64,000 bases of DNA, taken from DATEDA01 sp963744255. Its GTDB lineage: Bacteria > Pseudomonadota > Gammaproteobacteria > Burkholderiales > SG8-39. The notes beneath the pieces were generated by a model, which did not search any database, was not told the DNA's origin, and was given only the letters and a program-made list of their open reading frames with translations. Position numbers and translations under genes: made by a program. The DNA lies in the NCBI GenBank assembly GCA_963744255.1, contig CAVUSZ010000055.1, positions 34,247-98,246 on the forward strand, written 5' to 3'. Positions 56,050-64,000 of this stretch are shown in pieces (the first letter of the stretch is position 1; each line of letters begins with the position of its first letter).

Positions 56050-56439
56050 ATGACGATCAAACTGGTTGCGTTGGTTCTGCTGTGCCTCATGACCGGCACG
56101 GCGGTGGCTCAGGAGCCTAAGGTCACGTCGCTCATTTCTAAGGATCTTCCGGAGAATCCCGGCAGGGAAGCTCTGATGATCACAGTCGAGCATGCGCCCG
56201 GTGGGTCGAGCGCTATCCACCGACACAATGCACATGCGTTTGTCTACGTGCTGGAGGGCTCCGTTGTGATGCAGCTGAAGGGTGGACAACAGGTGACACT
56301 GACACCAGGACAGACCTTCTATGAAGGCCCTGACGATGTTCATGTCGTCGACCGGAACGCAAGCGGCACCCAGCCGGCGAAATTCCTGGTGCTCTTGATC
56401 AAGGACAAGGGCGCCCCGGCGCTCGTGCCAGCACAGTGA
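56050..56439 (+). CDS. Exported cupin-domain protein (copy 1)
   Basis: 129 residues. Sec signal MTIKLVALVLLCLMTGTAVA cut before QEPK. The cupin motif 1 region IHRHNAHAFVYVLEGSV supplies metal-ligand His residues, and motif 2 GQTFYEGPDDVHVV the last His. A single-domain periplasmic cupin of unknown activity. ATG 56050 follows GAAGGAGGC. Paired with the SDR before it, as in the second copy. Confidence 0.85.
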   Translation: MTIKLVALVLLCLMTGTAVAQEPKVTSLISKDLPENPGREALMITVEHAPGGSSAIHRHNAHAFVYVLEGSVVMQLKGGQQVTLTPGQTFYEGPDDVHVVDRNASGTQPAKFLVLLIKDKGAPALVPAQ

Positions 56440-56454
56440 CTGTTACGCAACCCC

Positions 56455-56658
56455 GTGCATAACGTCGTGCGAAATCGGACGAGCCGCGTGCGAACCCGTC
56501 CGCCCTTCGAGTGTATCGCGTTGCTGCTCCAGGGCGGCGGCGCCCTTGGCGCCTATCAGGCGGGCGTGTACCAAGCGCTGATGGAGGCGGATCTCCACCC
56601 GGATTGGGTCGCCGGCATCTCGATCGGCGCCATCAACTCCGCAATCACATGCACCTGA
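56455..56658 (+). pseudogene. N-terminal fragment of a patatin-like phospholipase
   Basis: 68 codons from GTG 56455. ALLLQGGGALGAYQAGVYQAL (oxyanion Gly loop) and GISIGAINSA (catalytic Ser elbow) show the start of a DUF3734-type patatin. It then stops (ITCT) and lacks the catalytic Asp-Gly part. Truncated. Confidence 0.82.
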
Positions 56659-56712
56659 AATCACTCAACTTATTTTTCGGTCAGCCTCTAAGGCGGTCAG
56701 CAGGAGACAAAC

Positions 56713-57639
56713 ATGAGCTTGGACAACACCTCACACCCCGGTAGGCCGGGGCCCGACGAGTTGGTCCCGTCGCGCTACGCGCTGCGGGTCGGCGAGATTG
56801 ACGTGCTGGTGATCAGCGATGGGGTGTTTCCGCTGGCAGCCGCGACGTTGGCCACCAATGCCGACCCGGCCGATCTGGCGGCCTGGCTGGACGACAGGCT
56901 CCAGCCGCCCGACGTGTACAAGTGGCCGCTGAACGTGGTCGTGGTGCGTAGCGGCGGCCGGACCGTACTCATCGACGCTGGGGCAGGGTCGGAGTTCCCG
57001 GATTTCCCGGGGGTCGGGCAGTTGGCAACGCGACTGGACGCCGCCGGCATCGATCCCGCATCCGTGACCGACGTGGTGCTTACCCACCTGCACGTGGACC
57101 ACGTTGGCGGGCTGCTCGCCGACGGGCTGAGGGGCCGGCTGCGTCCGGACGTGCCGATCCACTTGGCGGCCGCCGAGGCCGAGTTCTGGGCGTCGCCCGA
57201 CTTCTCCCGCAACACTTTTGGCGGGTTTCCGGACGTGCTTCGGTCGGCCGAAGAGCGGTTCGTCGACGTGTACCGCAGCCAGCTGCGGCCGTTCGAGAAG
57301 GAGTACGAGGTGGCGCCGGGGGTGGTCGTCTGTCGCACCGGCGGCCACACCCTCGGGCACAGCGTGGTCCGCCTGGCGTCCGGCGGCGACCGGCTGACGT
57401 TCGTCGGCGATGCCGTGTTCCCGAATCACTTCGATCACCCCGACTGGCACAACGCTTTCGACCACGACCCCGAGGAGGCAATCCGCGTCCGGGTCCGTCT
57501 CTTGCGGGAGCTGGCGGCGACCCGCGAGCTGCTGGTGGCCGCTCACCTCCGTTCCCGTCCGTCGGGCGGGTGGCGGTCGCCGGCGACGTCTTTCGTTTTG
57601 TACCGGCCGACTGGGAGTACTAACCGCTTGTTGGGTTAG
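56713..57639 (+). CDS. MBL-fold metallo-hydrolase
   Basis: 308 residues. The metal motif THLHVDHVGG lies near residues 123-132, followed by RTGGHTLGHS and later GDAVFPNHFDHPDW. This is the metallo-beta-lactamase fold as in quorum-quenching lactonases and arylsulfatase-like hydrolases. No signal. ATG 56713 follows AGGAGAC. The tail after AAHLRSRPSGGW looks shortened relative to the fold's usual end. It lies between the two SDR-cupin copies. Confidence 0.87.
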   Translation: MSLDNTSHPGRPGPDELVPSRYALRVGEIDVLVISDGVFPLAAATLATNADPADLAAWLDDRLQPPDVYKWPLNVVVVRSGGRTVLIDAGAGSEFPDFPGVGQLATRLDAAGIDPASVTDVVLTHLHVDHVGGLLADGLRGRLRPDVPIHLAAAEAEFWASPDFSRNTFGGFPDVLRSAEERFVDVYRSQLRPFEKEYEVAPGVVVCRTGGHTLGHSVVRLASGGDRLTFVGDAVFPNHFDHPDWHNAFDHDPEEAIRVRVRLLRELAATRELLVAAHLRSRPSGGWRSPATSFVLYRPTGSTNRLLG

Positions 57640-57672
57640 GGCCGAACTAGACGACCGCATGCGTTTGAACAA

Positions 57673-58012
57673 CATCGCCGATTCAAGTACGGATGGAAAC
57701 ATGGTCAGGCTTTCGCCCGGCCTGTTCCAGCCCATCGCGGCGGACGACGTTGCTGCCATCGTTGCCGATGTGGCGCTCGCGGCGCCGCGAAACGGTATCG
57801 TCGAGATCGCCGGCCCGGAACGAGCACCGTTCAGCGAAATCGTCGCCCGCTATCTCAAGGCGGTCGGCGACCCGCGCGAGGTCGTGAGCGACCCCGAAGC
57901 CCGATACTGGGGCGGCCGGGTCGAGGAGCACTCGCTCGTGCCGTTGGGCGAGGCGCGCCTCGGCCGCATCGGTTTCGATGAATGGCTCCGCCGCTCACAG
58001 GCAAGAGCCTGA
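57673..58012 (+). pseudogene. 3' fragment of a duplicated NmrA-like SDR gene
   Basis: The last 113 codons match the gene at 55219-55971 (protein differences such as Asn to Ser and Phe to Trp). The 5' part with the Rossmann loop is missing, so it cannot bind NAD(P). An in-frame ATG at 57659 would give 117 residues but no fold. Confidence 0.85.
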
Positions 58013-58058
58013 TGCTGCATCGGAGGTACGCCCAGGGATCTCACCCGCGGGCGCGAGC
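57673..58058 (+). repeat. Right copy of the SDR-spacer duplication
   Basis: Offset from the left copy is a constant 2041 bp over the coding part. The left junction is abrupt at CATCGCCGATTC (57673). The spacer copy has several small indels, unlike the coding part. Confidence 0.88.
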
Positions 58059-58161
58059 CGGCTGGCAGGTCCTCGGCACTTCGCGCAAACATTCAGACTG
58101 AGAATCCAGAGTCATCGACTCTGCGATGGCGTGTCCCAACTACGATCCTGGAAGGAACAAC

Positions 58162-58563
58162 ATGAAGAAACCTCACTTGCACTTCCGCGCTCACCTGGCG
58201 GCACTCCTGATGCTCGCAGCCGTCCCGGCTCAGGCCGCAGACGTGAAGGAACTGTTCGCGATCGATCTCGCGGACTACCCAGGCAAGGAGGGTCGCATGC
58301 TTGAGGTGTCGTATCCGCCGGGCGCACGAGACATGGTCCATCGGCACGACGCCCATGCGTTCGTCTATGTGCTCGAAGGCCAGATCGTCATGCAGTTGAA
58401 AGGCCAAGCTGCCGTCACGCTCAAGGCAGGGCAGACGTTCTACGAGGGTCCTACCGATGTTCACGTCGTGGGGCGCAACGCCAGCAACACGGAGCCGGCC
58501 AGGTTCGTCGTGGTGCTGCTGAAGGCCAAGGGCGCTCCTATCCTCACGCCGGTGAAAGAATGA
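58162..58563 (+). CDS. Exported cupin-domain protein (copy 2)
   Basis: 133 residues. Sec signal ends AVPAQAA (about 29). Cupin residues in VHRHDAHAFVYVLEGQIVMQL and GQTFYEGPTDVHVV match copy 1 closely in order but the proteins are only moderately similar, much less than the SDR copies. ATG 58162 follows GGAAGGAAC. Confidence 0.85.
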   Translation: MKKPHLHFRAHLAALLMLAAVPAQAADVKELFAIDLADYPGKEGRMLEVSYPPGARDMVHRHDAHAFVYVLEGQIVMQLKGQAAVTLKAGQTFYEGPTDVHVVGRNASNTEPARFVVVLLKAKGAPILTPVKE

Positions 58564-59038
58564 TGCTCGGCTCCGTGCGCCCCACCCGCCACCGATCAGC
58601 TGGACGCGTCTCGCGTGGATGGCTCGTGCGCGGTGTGCGCCACGAGCGCGATGGATGCCAGCTTGACGGGATTCATCACCCACAAGATAGCGAAATCCGC
58701 GCCGTCACGCACTATGAGCACCGCCGGGGCTTCGGCGTGCGGGCTGGACCCTGGCGGCTGGGGGGACGGGGGACGCGGCCAGTACGGGAGATGATCCGGG
58801 GCTGACGGCATCGAGATCCGTTTCATGGCGCGCTCCACCGCGCCCAGCGGATAGGTCATGGCGCGCCCCTCGGGAGCCATAGCTGCCACCGGCGCGAGTT
58901 GGAGCGGCGGTTATTTCACGTGCCAAAAGCGGCCACATCACGTATCCCCTACAGGACGTGGTCCTCTTCTTGACCCTTGTAGTTGGGCGGATTACTCTCG
59001 GCGCACGGTTTCACGGTTCGGCGCGTTGGAGGCCCCGC
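58564..59038. other. 475-bp stretch without a recognisable gene
   Basis: A minus-strand open frame (58596-58889) carries no family motif I know and its N-terminal part is Pro/Arg-rich. The last 80 bases resemble the leader seen before adenylate-cyclase zinc-ribbon genes, but no full gene is present. Confidence 0.5.
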
Positions 59039-59116
59039 GTGAAGTGTCCTCGGTGCCAGCACGAGAATCGCTCCGGGGCGAAGTTCTGCGAAGAGTTGAT
59101 GCTGACCCCGCTGTAA
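59039..59116 (+). pseudogene. Zinc-ribbon start of a class III adenylate cyclase-type gene, truncated
   Basis: GTG 59039 with GGAGG at 59028-59032 starts VKCPRCQHENRSGAKFCEE, the usual N-terminal zinc ribbon of cyclase-TPR proteins. It ends at TAA 59114-59116 after only 25 codons. The second CxxC half is cut. Confidence 0.72.
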
Positions 59117-59227
59117 CTGATCGAGCGTCTGGCGGCCTTGATCCCACCGCCACGCCGGCATCGCCACCGCTACTGCGGGGTGCTGGCGCCCAATGCGCCG
59201 CTGCGCGCGGCGGTCACCGCGCTGGCG
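59117..59227 (+). mobile_element. Fragment of an IS91-family transposase (C-terminal region)
   Basis: Immediately after the TAA, in the same frame: LIERLAALIPPPRRHRHRY and GVLAPNAPLRAAVTALA. The IPPPRxHRHRYxGVLAPN stretch is a hallmark of IS91-type (Y2) transposases. The 61345-61695 remnant has the same stretch with few changes. Confidence 0.82.
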
Positions 59228-59237
59228 AGTCCGAGGG

Positions 59238-59483
59238 CCGCGACGAGCGGCCCTCGAACGCCCACATGCCCTGGATCACGCTGAGCCAGGTGTCCTGCAC
59301 CACCTCGTCCGCGACGGCGCGATTGGAGATGTAAAGGCGGGCGACGCGGCGGAGGCTCGCATGATAGTGGTCAACGAGGCGCGCAAACGCGGTTTTGTCA
59401 CCACGGCGCAGCGCTTCGATCGCGCTCCCATCGTCGGGCGCCGCGACCGGCGCGCCTCCTGAATTGTTCGCCGCCTCGATCAT
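59238..59483 (-). pseudogene. ECF sigma factor, N-terminal half only
   Basis: ATG 59483 starts a sigma-70 region 2 sequence with EALRRGDKTAFARLVDHYHASLRR and ADEVVQDTWLSVIQGMWAFEGRS. It is cut at the IS91 fragment; region 4 (the -35 binding part) is absent. The junction is about 59238. Confidence 0.8.
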
Positions 59484-59859
59484 ACCCGCCCCATCCGCGC
59501 TCTCGGTACCCGCGTATGTGCCCGTGCGGCGCGCTCAGCCTCGCCCGCGGCCTGGATTATAGGCGCAAGACCGTGGACGCGTAACGAACGCATCCGTCGA
59601 TAGACCAATCAGCAGACCGCGCACCGACGTGGACGTGCGAAAGCGTGCGAGTTGAGGGAACGCTCCGACAGAAGGGGCGTGCATCAAGGCCGTGAAGGCG
59701 CGCATCGAAAGGTCAAGGCGTGCGCAGCAGGCCCATCGGAAAGAGGCGCGAACTCGGGTCGCATGAACACCGTTGGGAGGAACGCAGGTGAGCACGATTT
59801 CAGTGAACGATGATCCGACGATCTACGACAAGGACCGAGTACCCACCGGCTGCAGGACG
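59484..59859. other. 376-bp stretch, probable promoter region of the patatin lipoprotein
   Basis: No family resemblance in any frame. It includes a GTG at 59788 with GGGAGGA at 59774-59780, an alternative start for the next gene. Confidence 0.45.
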
Positions 59860-61332
59860 ATGCACCGAGGGCTGACCCGACTCGTGCTAGCAGCTATCCT
59901 GCCCGCGATAGTGCTTTGCGGCTGCGCGACGGTTGCCCCGGTCAACGTTCCAGTTGACCGTGTTGAACCGGAGACTGGCTACCGCATCGCAAAGTTTATG
60001 GTACGCGATCGAGGTCCAACGAACAACCCTGACGCACTTCTTCTACTAGCGTTCTCCGGCGGCGGCACTCGTGCCGCAGCTCTTTCTTACGGCGTACTTG
60101 AGGAGCTGCGGCGCACGCCGATCGTGGTTAAGGGGCACCAGCATTCCCTGCTTGACGAGGTGGACCTGATAGCTGGCGTGTCCGGTGGCAGTTTCACCGC
60201 ATTGGCGTATGCGCTCTATGGCGAGCGGCTATTCCACGAGTATCAGCAACGCTTTCTCAAACGTAACGTTCAAGGTGAACTGATCCAGCGAGTCCTTAAC
60301 CCAACTAACTGGCTTCGGCTGGCGAGCGATGGCTATGGCCGCTCCGAACTAGCCGCGGACTATTACGACGAGATTCTCTTCGGAGGTGCCACATTCAGCG
60401 ACCTGATTCCGCTACAAACTCCCGTCGCGGTCGTGACAGGGACGGACCTGTCCACTGGCGCACGATTCGAATTCTCGCAGGACACCTTTGATCTCCTGTG
60501 TTCCGACCTCGGGTCAGTGCGGTTGGCCCGCGCAGCCGCGACATCGTCGGCAGTCCCCGTTCTTCTCTCTCCAGTTACCTATCGTAACTACGGCGGGAAG
60601 TGTGACGCTATGTTGCCGATCTGGGTTCAGGACGTTGCGAAGAGAGAACACGCTGCCCGCCCGGCCGGACGAGCGTTGTTGCGCTATCGTGATTTCAAGG
60701 CGCTCGAGGACAGCGAGAACCGTCCCTACCTACACATCGTCGATGGCGGGGTCTCGGACAACCTCGGACTACGTGGCATGCTCGAAGCGCTCGAACAATT
60801 GGAGGCGAGTCCGGCGTTCCAACGCGAGATGCGCTTCTCCGAACTGCGTCATATCGTCGTAATAGTGGTCAATTCTCGCTCGGCCCCTGCCACCGATTGG
60901 GATCGACAACCTGCGCCGCCGGGTATTGTGTCGCAGTTGATCCAAGCCTCAAGCGTTCCGATCGATCATTTCTCCTTCGAATCGGTGGAACTCTTGCGAG
61001 ATATGGCGGCGCGGTGGGAGGACCGACGCGAGCTCGCGATTGCGCGGCGCCTCGATGCTGGCGAATCGCGGACCGAGGCCGAGGCAGCCGTGCCAAGGAT
61101 TACATTCGATGCGATCGATGTCAGCTTTGACGCGATCGAAGACCCATCGGAGCGGCGTGAATTTATGGAGATGCCGACGACGTTCTTCTTGCCCGCGGAA
61201 TCCATCGACCGGCTGCGTGAATTGGGTGGCCGGCTTCTGCGCGACTCGCGCCCGTATAAGATTCTGCTCCAGCGCATTGCGGAGATCGCAAAACGCGACA
61301 CTCCGTCGTCCGAGAAGCCAAAGGCGCACTGA
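59860..61332 (+). CDS. Patatin-like phospholipase lipoprotein
   Basis: 490 residues from ATG 59860. Lipoprotein signal MHRGLTRLVLAAILPAIVLC then Gly-Cys. Patatin parts: FSGGGTRAAALSYGVLEEL (oxyanion loop), GVSGGSFTALAYALYG (Ser elbow) and VDGGVSDNLGLRG (Asp). It probably acts on membrane lipids from the inner or outer membrane. GTG 59788 has a better ribosome site but would put 24 residues before the signal. By eye its codons are less GC-rich than those of its neighbours, suggesting transfer. Confidence 0.87.
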   Translation: MHRGLTRLVLAAILPAIVLCGCATVAPVNVPVDRVEPETGYRIAKFMVRDRGPTNNPDALLLLAFSGGGTRAAALSYGVLEELRRTPIVVKGHQHSLLDEVDLIAGVSGGSFTALAYALYGERLFHEYQQRFLKRNVQGELIQRVLNPTNWLRLASDGYGRSELAADYYDEILFGGATFSDLIPLQTPVAVVTGTDLSTGARFEFSQDTFDLLCSDLGSVRLARAAATSSAVPVLLSPVTYRNYGGKCDAMLPIWVQDVAKREHAARPAGRALLRYRDFKALEDSENRPYLHIVDGGVSDNLGLRGMLEALEQLEASPAFQREMRFSELRHIVVIVVNSRSAPATDWDRQPAPPGIVSQLIQASSVPIDHFSFESVELLRDMAARWEDRRELAIARRLDAGESRTEAEAAVPRITFDAIDVSFDAIEDPSERREFMEMPTTFFLPAESIDRLRELGGRLLRDSRPYKILLQRIAEIAKRDTPSSEKPKAH

Positions 61333-61344
61333 GTAACGGCATCG

Positions 61345-61695
61345 GCCTTTCCCGAGAGGCGCGCGACGCGGCCGAGGCTCGCGTGGTACGGGCACCTCAA
61401 GTACCGTTCCGCGCCGATCGTCGCGGCGATTCTCGCCCACGGTTTTGCCCGCGCCATCTGTGACGCGTGTCAACACGACTTCCTGATCGCGTTTTCCTGC
61501 AAGGGGCGCGAGCGTCTGGCGGTGCTGATTCCGCCACCGCGCTGGCATCGTCATCGCTACTTCGGGGTGCTGGCGCCCAACGCGCCGCTGCGCGCAGCGG
61601 TCACCGCGCTGGCAGGGCTGCTGAAGCTCAGGAAGCGGCCATTCGTTTGTCCGGAGCCCAAATGGCTCGTGTGGGTCGGAAAGCGACCGTCCTGA
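61345..61695 (+). pseudogene. Internally deleted IS91-family transposase
   Basis: One open frame joins the N-terminal zinc region (AAILAHGFARAICDACQHD and FLIAFSCKGR) directly to the C-terminal RLAVLIPPPRWHRHRYFGVL and APNAPLRAAVTALAGLLK. The central catalytic part with the tyrosines is missing. No start codon; TGA at 61693-61695. Right edge of the island. Confidence 0.82.
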
Positions 61696-61729
61696 CGGAA
61701 TGTGTCCATGACGTTGAGCGCAGCGAGGG

Positions 61730-61766
61730 AATCTCAGGCCTTCGCGGATCAAGGCCCTACGAGATT
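61730..61766. repeat. Nested inverted repeat (stem-loop) in the spacer before the CBS gene
   Basis: AATCTC (61730-61735) pairs with GAGATT (61761-61766) and GGCCTT (61737-61742) with AAGGCC (61751-61756). It can form an interrupted 12-bp stem with an 8-bp loop. No T-run follows, so a terminator is unlikely; it resembles a dispersed intergenic palindrome. The rest of 61696-62184 holds nothing I recognise. Confidence 0.6.
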
Positions 61767-62184
61767 GCTTCGTCGTCTGGACCGCTCCGTGCCTCGCGGC
61801 TGACGGCTCACCCTCGGAAAGACGAGTCGCGGAGATTCGTATCAAGTTGCGAGCGATGTCCCCGCCGTTTCCGCCCATTCATGGCCACGCGCGGGCGCGC
61901 GGCTGCGCGCCGAAAACCTGCGCGGCCACAGATCGCGAAGCCCCGGGAAGCGAGTCCCGCGCTGCGGCCGTCGAGGTCGGCGGATAGCGCGGGGAGTACG
62001 GATCTCCTGCGCGACGACACGTGCAGCGATCGGGAGGACCAGCACGGGCCGAGCGCCCCCCGTATGGGAGCGGACGCCGCAACCCCACCGAACGAGCCGG
62101 CAGGGTTTGTCACGCTTCGTTCGCCTGCCGTTCCTGCGACTTGAGGGTATGCTTCAAAGAGAGCCGTCGTCGCAAGGAGGATCG

Positions 62185-62619
62185 ATGAAAAGTGTTGCGC
62201 AACTGCTCAAGGTCAAGGGCACCATCATCCACTCGATCGCGCCGGGTGCCTCGGTCCTGGAATGCCTCAAGCTCTTCGCGGACAAGGGCATCGGAGCGGC
62301 GCTGGTCATGGAAGGCGACAGGCTGATCGGCATCTTTACCGAGCGCGACTACGCCCGCAAGGTCGCGCTGCATGGCAAGTCCTCGAAGGACCTCAAAGTG
62401 CAGGACATCATGACCGGCGATGTGCTGTGGGTCGGTCCCGAACGCACGAACGAGGAGTGCATGGCCCTTATGACCGAAAGGCGGATCCGTCACCTGCCCG
62501 TCCTGGAAGGCGGGAAGGTGATCGGCATCATCTCCATCGGCGACCTGGTCAAGGACATCATCGCCGAGCAGCAGGTCGTCATCGGGCACCTCGAGCGCTA
62601 CATCATGGGCGAGCGCTAA
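62185..62619 (+). CDS. CBS-domain pair protein (second copy)
   Basis: 144 residues with two CBS domains (about 8-65 and 72-130): IFTERDYARKVALHGK and RRIRHLPVLEGGKVIGIISIGDLV. Strong AAGGAGG at 62174-62180 fixes ATG 62185. Close in design to the protein at 2907-3380 (shared ERDYARKV and RIRHLPV). A nucleotide-sensing regulator; partner unknown. Confidence 0.89.
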   Translation: MKSVAQLLKVKGTIIHSIAPGASVLECLKLFADKGIGAALVMEGDRLIGIFTERDYARKVALHGKSSKDLKVQDIMTGDVLWVGPERTNEECMALMTERRIRHLPVLEGGKVIGIISIGDLVKDIIAEQQVVIGHLERYIMGER

Positions 62620-62893
62620 GCCCCGGGGAGCGCGCTCCTGCCGTGCGGCGGGGTGAGACGGATCGAATCGGCTGCTGGTTAGGGATCAGGCCGTTCGGAA
62701 CTTCGGAACGGAGCCAGTGGCCGCGCCGGTGCTCGGGGCTTGGCGCGGGCGGGCTCCTCGCAAGCGTTCGGGCTCGGCGACGGCGACGCGATCCTGGACG
62801 AGAAAGCCCCGGCGCTGCCGGTAGGGCGTTCGTCCGTGGAGGCTGCCGACGCTCGCGTGAGCACGGCTCGCGCCACACCGCTATCCTTCCAGC

Positions 62894-63448
62894 GTGCCCC
62901 ACCTCTTCGAACCCGCCTCGAGCGGTCGCTCCAAGTGCCGCGGCTGCGCCCGGCCCATCGAGCGCGGTGAGCTGCGCTTCGGCGAGCGCCTGCCCAATCC
63001 CTTTGGCGAAGGCGAGATGACGCTTTGGTTCCATCCTGCGTGCGCGGCCTACAAGCGGCCGGAGCCGCTTCTTCAGGCCCTCGGGGAAACGCCCGAGGGC
63101 GTGCCTGATCGAGATCGACTGGAGCGCACGGCGCGCAGCAGCCTCGCGCACCGGCGCCTGCCGCGGATCGACGGCGCCGACCGGGCGCCGAGCGGCCAGG
63201 CCAAGTGCCGCAGCTGCCGCCAGCCGATCGTGCGCGGGAGCTGGCGCATCCGGCTCGTGTTCAATGAAGAGGGCCGCTTCTCTCCCGGCGGGTTCGTGCA
63301 CCTCGACTGTCGCAAGGCTTACTTCGAGACCGACGACGTCCTCGATCGGGTGCTCCACTTCAGTCCGGACTTGAGCGACGGCGAACGCGACGAACTGCGG
63401 CGCGCATGCGACACCGGTCCGCCCAGCCCATCGCTGCCGCAGAGCTGA
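62894..63448 (+). CDS. Two-finger protein with PARP-type zinc-finger-like modules
   Basis: 184 residues from GTG 62894. Two similar halves: KCRGCARPIERGELRFGERL...WFHPAC (about 14-50) and KCRSCRQPIVRGSWRIRL...FVHLDC (about 104-139). Each has CxxC and HxxC with about 30 residues between, like PARP-type nick-sensing fingers. No other domain is present. In eukaryotes such fingers bind DNA breaks; in bacteria the role is not established. Confidence 0.72.
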   Translation: MPHLFEPASSGRSKCRGCARPIERGELRFGERLPNPFGEGEMTLWFHPACAAYKRPEPLLQALGETPEGVPDRDRLERTARSSLAHRRLPRIDGADRAPSGQAKCRSCRQPIVRGSWRIRLVFNEEGRFSPGGFVHLDCRKAYFETDDVLDRVLHFSPDLSDGERDELRRACDTGPPSPSLPQS

Positions 63449-63460
63449 CACGCTCCGGCG

Positions 63461-64000
63461 CTACGCATCCGGCATCACCCGCATCACGAACTTGGGCTTC
63501 AGCGCCGGGTGGTCCGGCCACCCCGGCTTGGCGGGCTCCGGCACGTGCTCCTCTTCGTCGAGCAGCGCCTTTGTCAGCTGCTCCATCCGCGCCAGTTGTT
63601 CTTCGGTCAGGCCATGCCCTTCAGGCGACCCGCTGAAACCGGCGCGCTTGAGTTCGTCGAGCGCGCCGGTTGCGGTCCATTGCCAGTACCCGCCGAGGGC
63701 GGCACGGATCGCCTTCGACACGCCGCCCGTGCTCGCAGTGAACGGCGCGACAACCACATCGTGCAGGCGCGCGGTCTCCGGATCGGGGCCGAAGAGGTGC
63801 TTGAGGCGGCTCCAGCCGTTCCCCGTGCGCTCGGCTGCCCATTCCGGAACGTGCTCGATCCCCGCGAATCCCCACGCCTCCTCGTTCCCCGAACGCCGGC
63901 CGTACTCGGCGGCGGCGGCCACGCCTGCGGCGCCGGCCCCGGCGGAAGTGCCGCCGATCGACTGGAAGCGGTAGACCCGGGCCAGCTCGACGATCGCGCC
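63461..64000 (-). CDS. Patatin-like phospholipase, partial (start beyond the window)
   Basis: The open frame runs from the window edge (codons from 64000) to a stop at 63461. It shows FQSIGGTSAGAGAAGVAAAAEYGRR, with the GTSAG nucleophile elbow of patatins. The C-terminal part EEEHVPEPAKPGWPDHPALKPKF is charged. The oxyanion loop should be just outside. The frame is intact over 180 codons. Confidence 0.75.
   Translation of the reverse strand, partial: GAIVELARVYRFQSIGGTSAGAGAAGVAAAAEYGRRSGNEEAWGFAGIEHVPEWAAERTGNGWSRLKHLFGPDPETARLHDVVVAPFTASTGGVSKAIRAALGGYWQWTATGALDELKRAGFSGSPEGHGLTEEQLARMEQLTKALLDEEEHVPEPAKPGWPDHPALKPKFVMRVMPDA

Noticed and set aside
58596..58889. 97-residue minus-strand open frame
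   Set aside because: No recognised motif, no good ribosome site, and it lies among fragments; I cannot support it as a gene.
61730..61766. Rho-independent terminator
   Set aside because: The stem is interrupted and no T-run follows on either strand.

Overview
The window is GC-rich, tightly packed proteobacterial chromosome. The gene content suggests a betaproteobacterium of the Burkholderiales type: a Cys-type periplasmic formate dehydrogenase with the DUF3305/DUF3306/TorD/large-ferredoxin maturation set, TupABC tungstate uptake, a membrane-anchored TAXI protein, RmuC and TgpA/MoxR/DUF58. The species cannot be told from the sequence. I see no rRNA, tRNA or CRISPR array.

Layout. (1) 0-7 kb, plus strand: the end of a branched-chain amino acid type ABC operon (livH, livM), then a 3-hydroxybutyrate/ketone-body module (3-hydroxybutyrate dehydrogenase, CBS protein, GntP permease, fused-subunit CoA-transferase) and a PAS protein. 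(2) 7.6-11.3 kb, minus strand: an overlapping operon mobB-moeA-moaD-moaE-crcB-DUF190-HAD, joining molybdopterin synthesis to fluoride export; an arsC-like gene stands beside it. (3) 12.2-18.3 kb, minus strand: one run of eight oxyanion genes, tupB-tupC-tupA-modA-mop followed by a FecCD-type (MolABC-like) binding protein, permease and ATPase. A ModE-like regulator with a binding-protein domain is divergent, and a 7+7 bp palindrome lies between them. (4) 19.9-29.8 kb, minus strand: sodC and, upstream of a clear terminator, the formate dehydrogenase operon (DUF3305, DUF3306, multi-cluster ferredoxin, TorD-like chaperone, small TAT protein, fdhA, fdhB, lipoprotein, cytochrome b subunit, small exported protein). 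Divergent from it is moaA-fdhD-mobA-moeA2. Regions 2 to 4 together form a molybdenum/tungsten supercluster that imports the metal, senses it, builds the bis-MGD cofactor, matures formate dehydrogenase and uses it. (5) 33.7-53.7 kb: housekeeping and accessory genes: rmuC, an acyl-CoA synthetase, an alpha/beta hydrolase-LuxR fusion, an EamA exporter, a Ser/Thr kinase next to an orphan TAXI receptor, ybbAP/tesA, selD-selU, an HDAC-like deacetylase, and a moxR-DUF58-tgpA-mltB-GNAT cell-envelope operon. (6) 53.9-61.7 kb: a loose accessory island with three pieces of an IS91-family transposase. It holds stress-type enzymes, a tandem SDR-cupin duplication, truncated patatin and ECF sigma genes and a patatin-like lipoprotein. 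(7) 62-64 kb: a second CBS protein, a two-zinc-finger protein and the start-less part of a third patatin gene.

A striking technical or biological feature is a set of reading-frame breaks in otherwise intact, conserved genes (modE-like, sodC twice, fdh lipoprotein, fdhB, fdhA twice, hydrolase-LuxR, mltB, perhaps the HAD gene). Every one can be repaired by skipping exactly one base. I read them most simply as insertion-type sequence errors; the genes are annotated as intact loci with the breaks noted.
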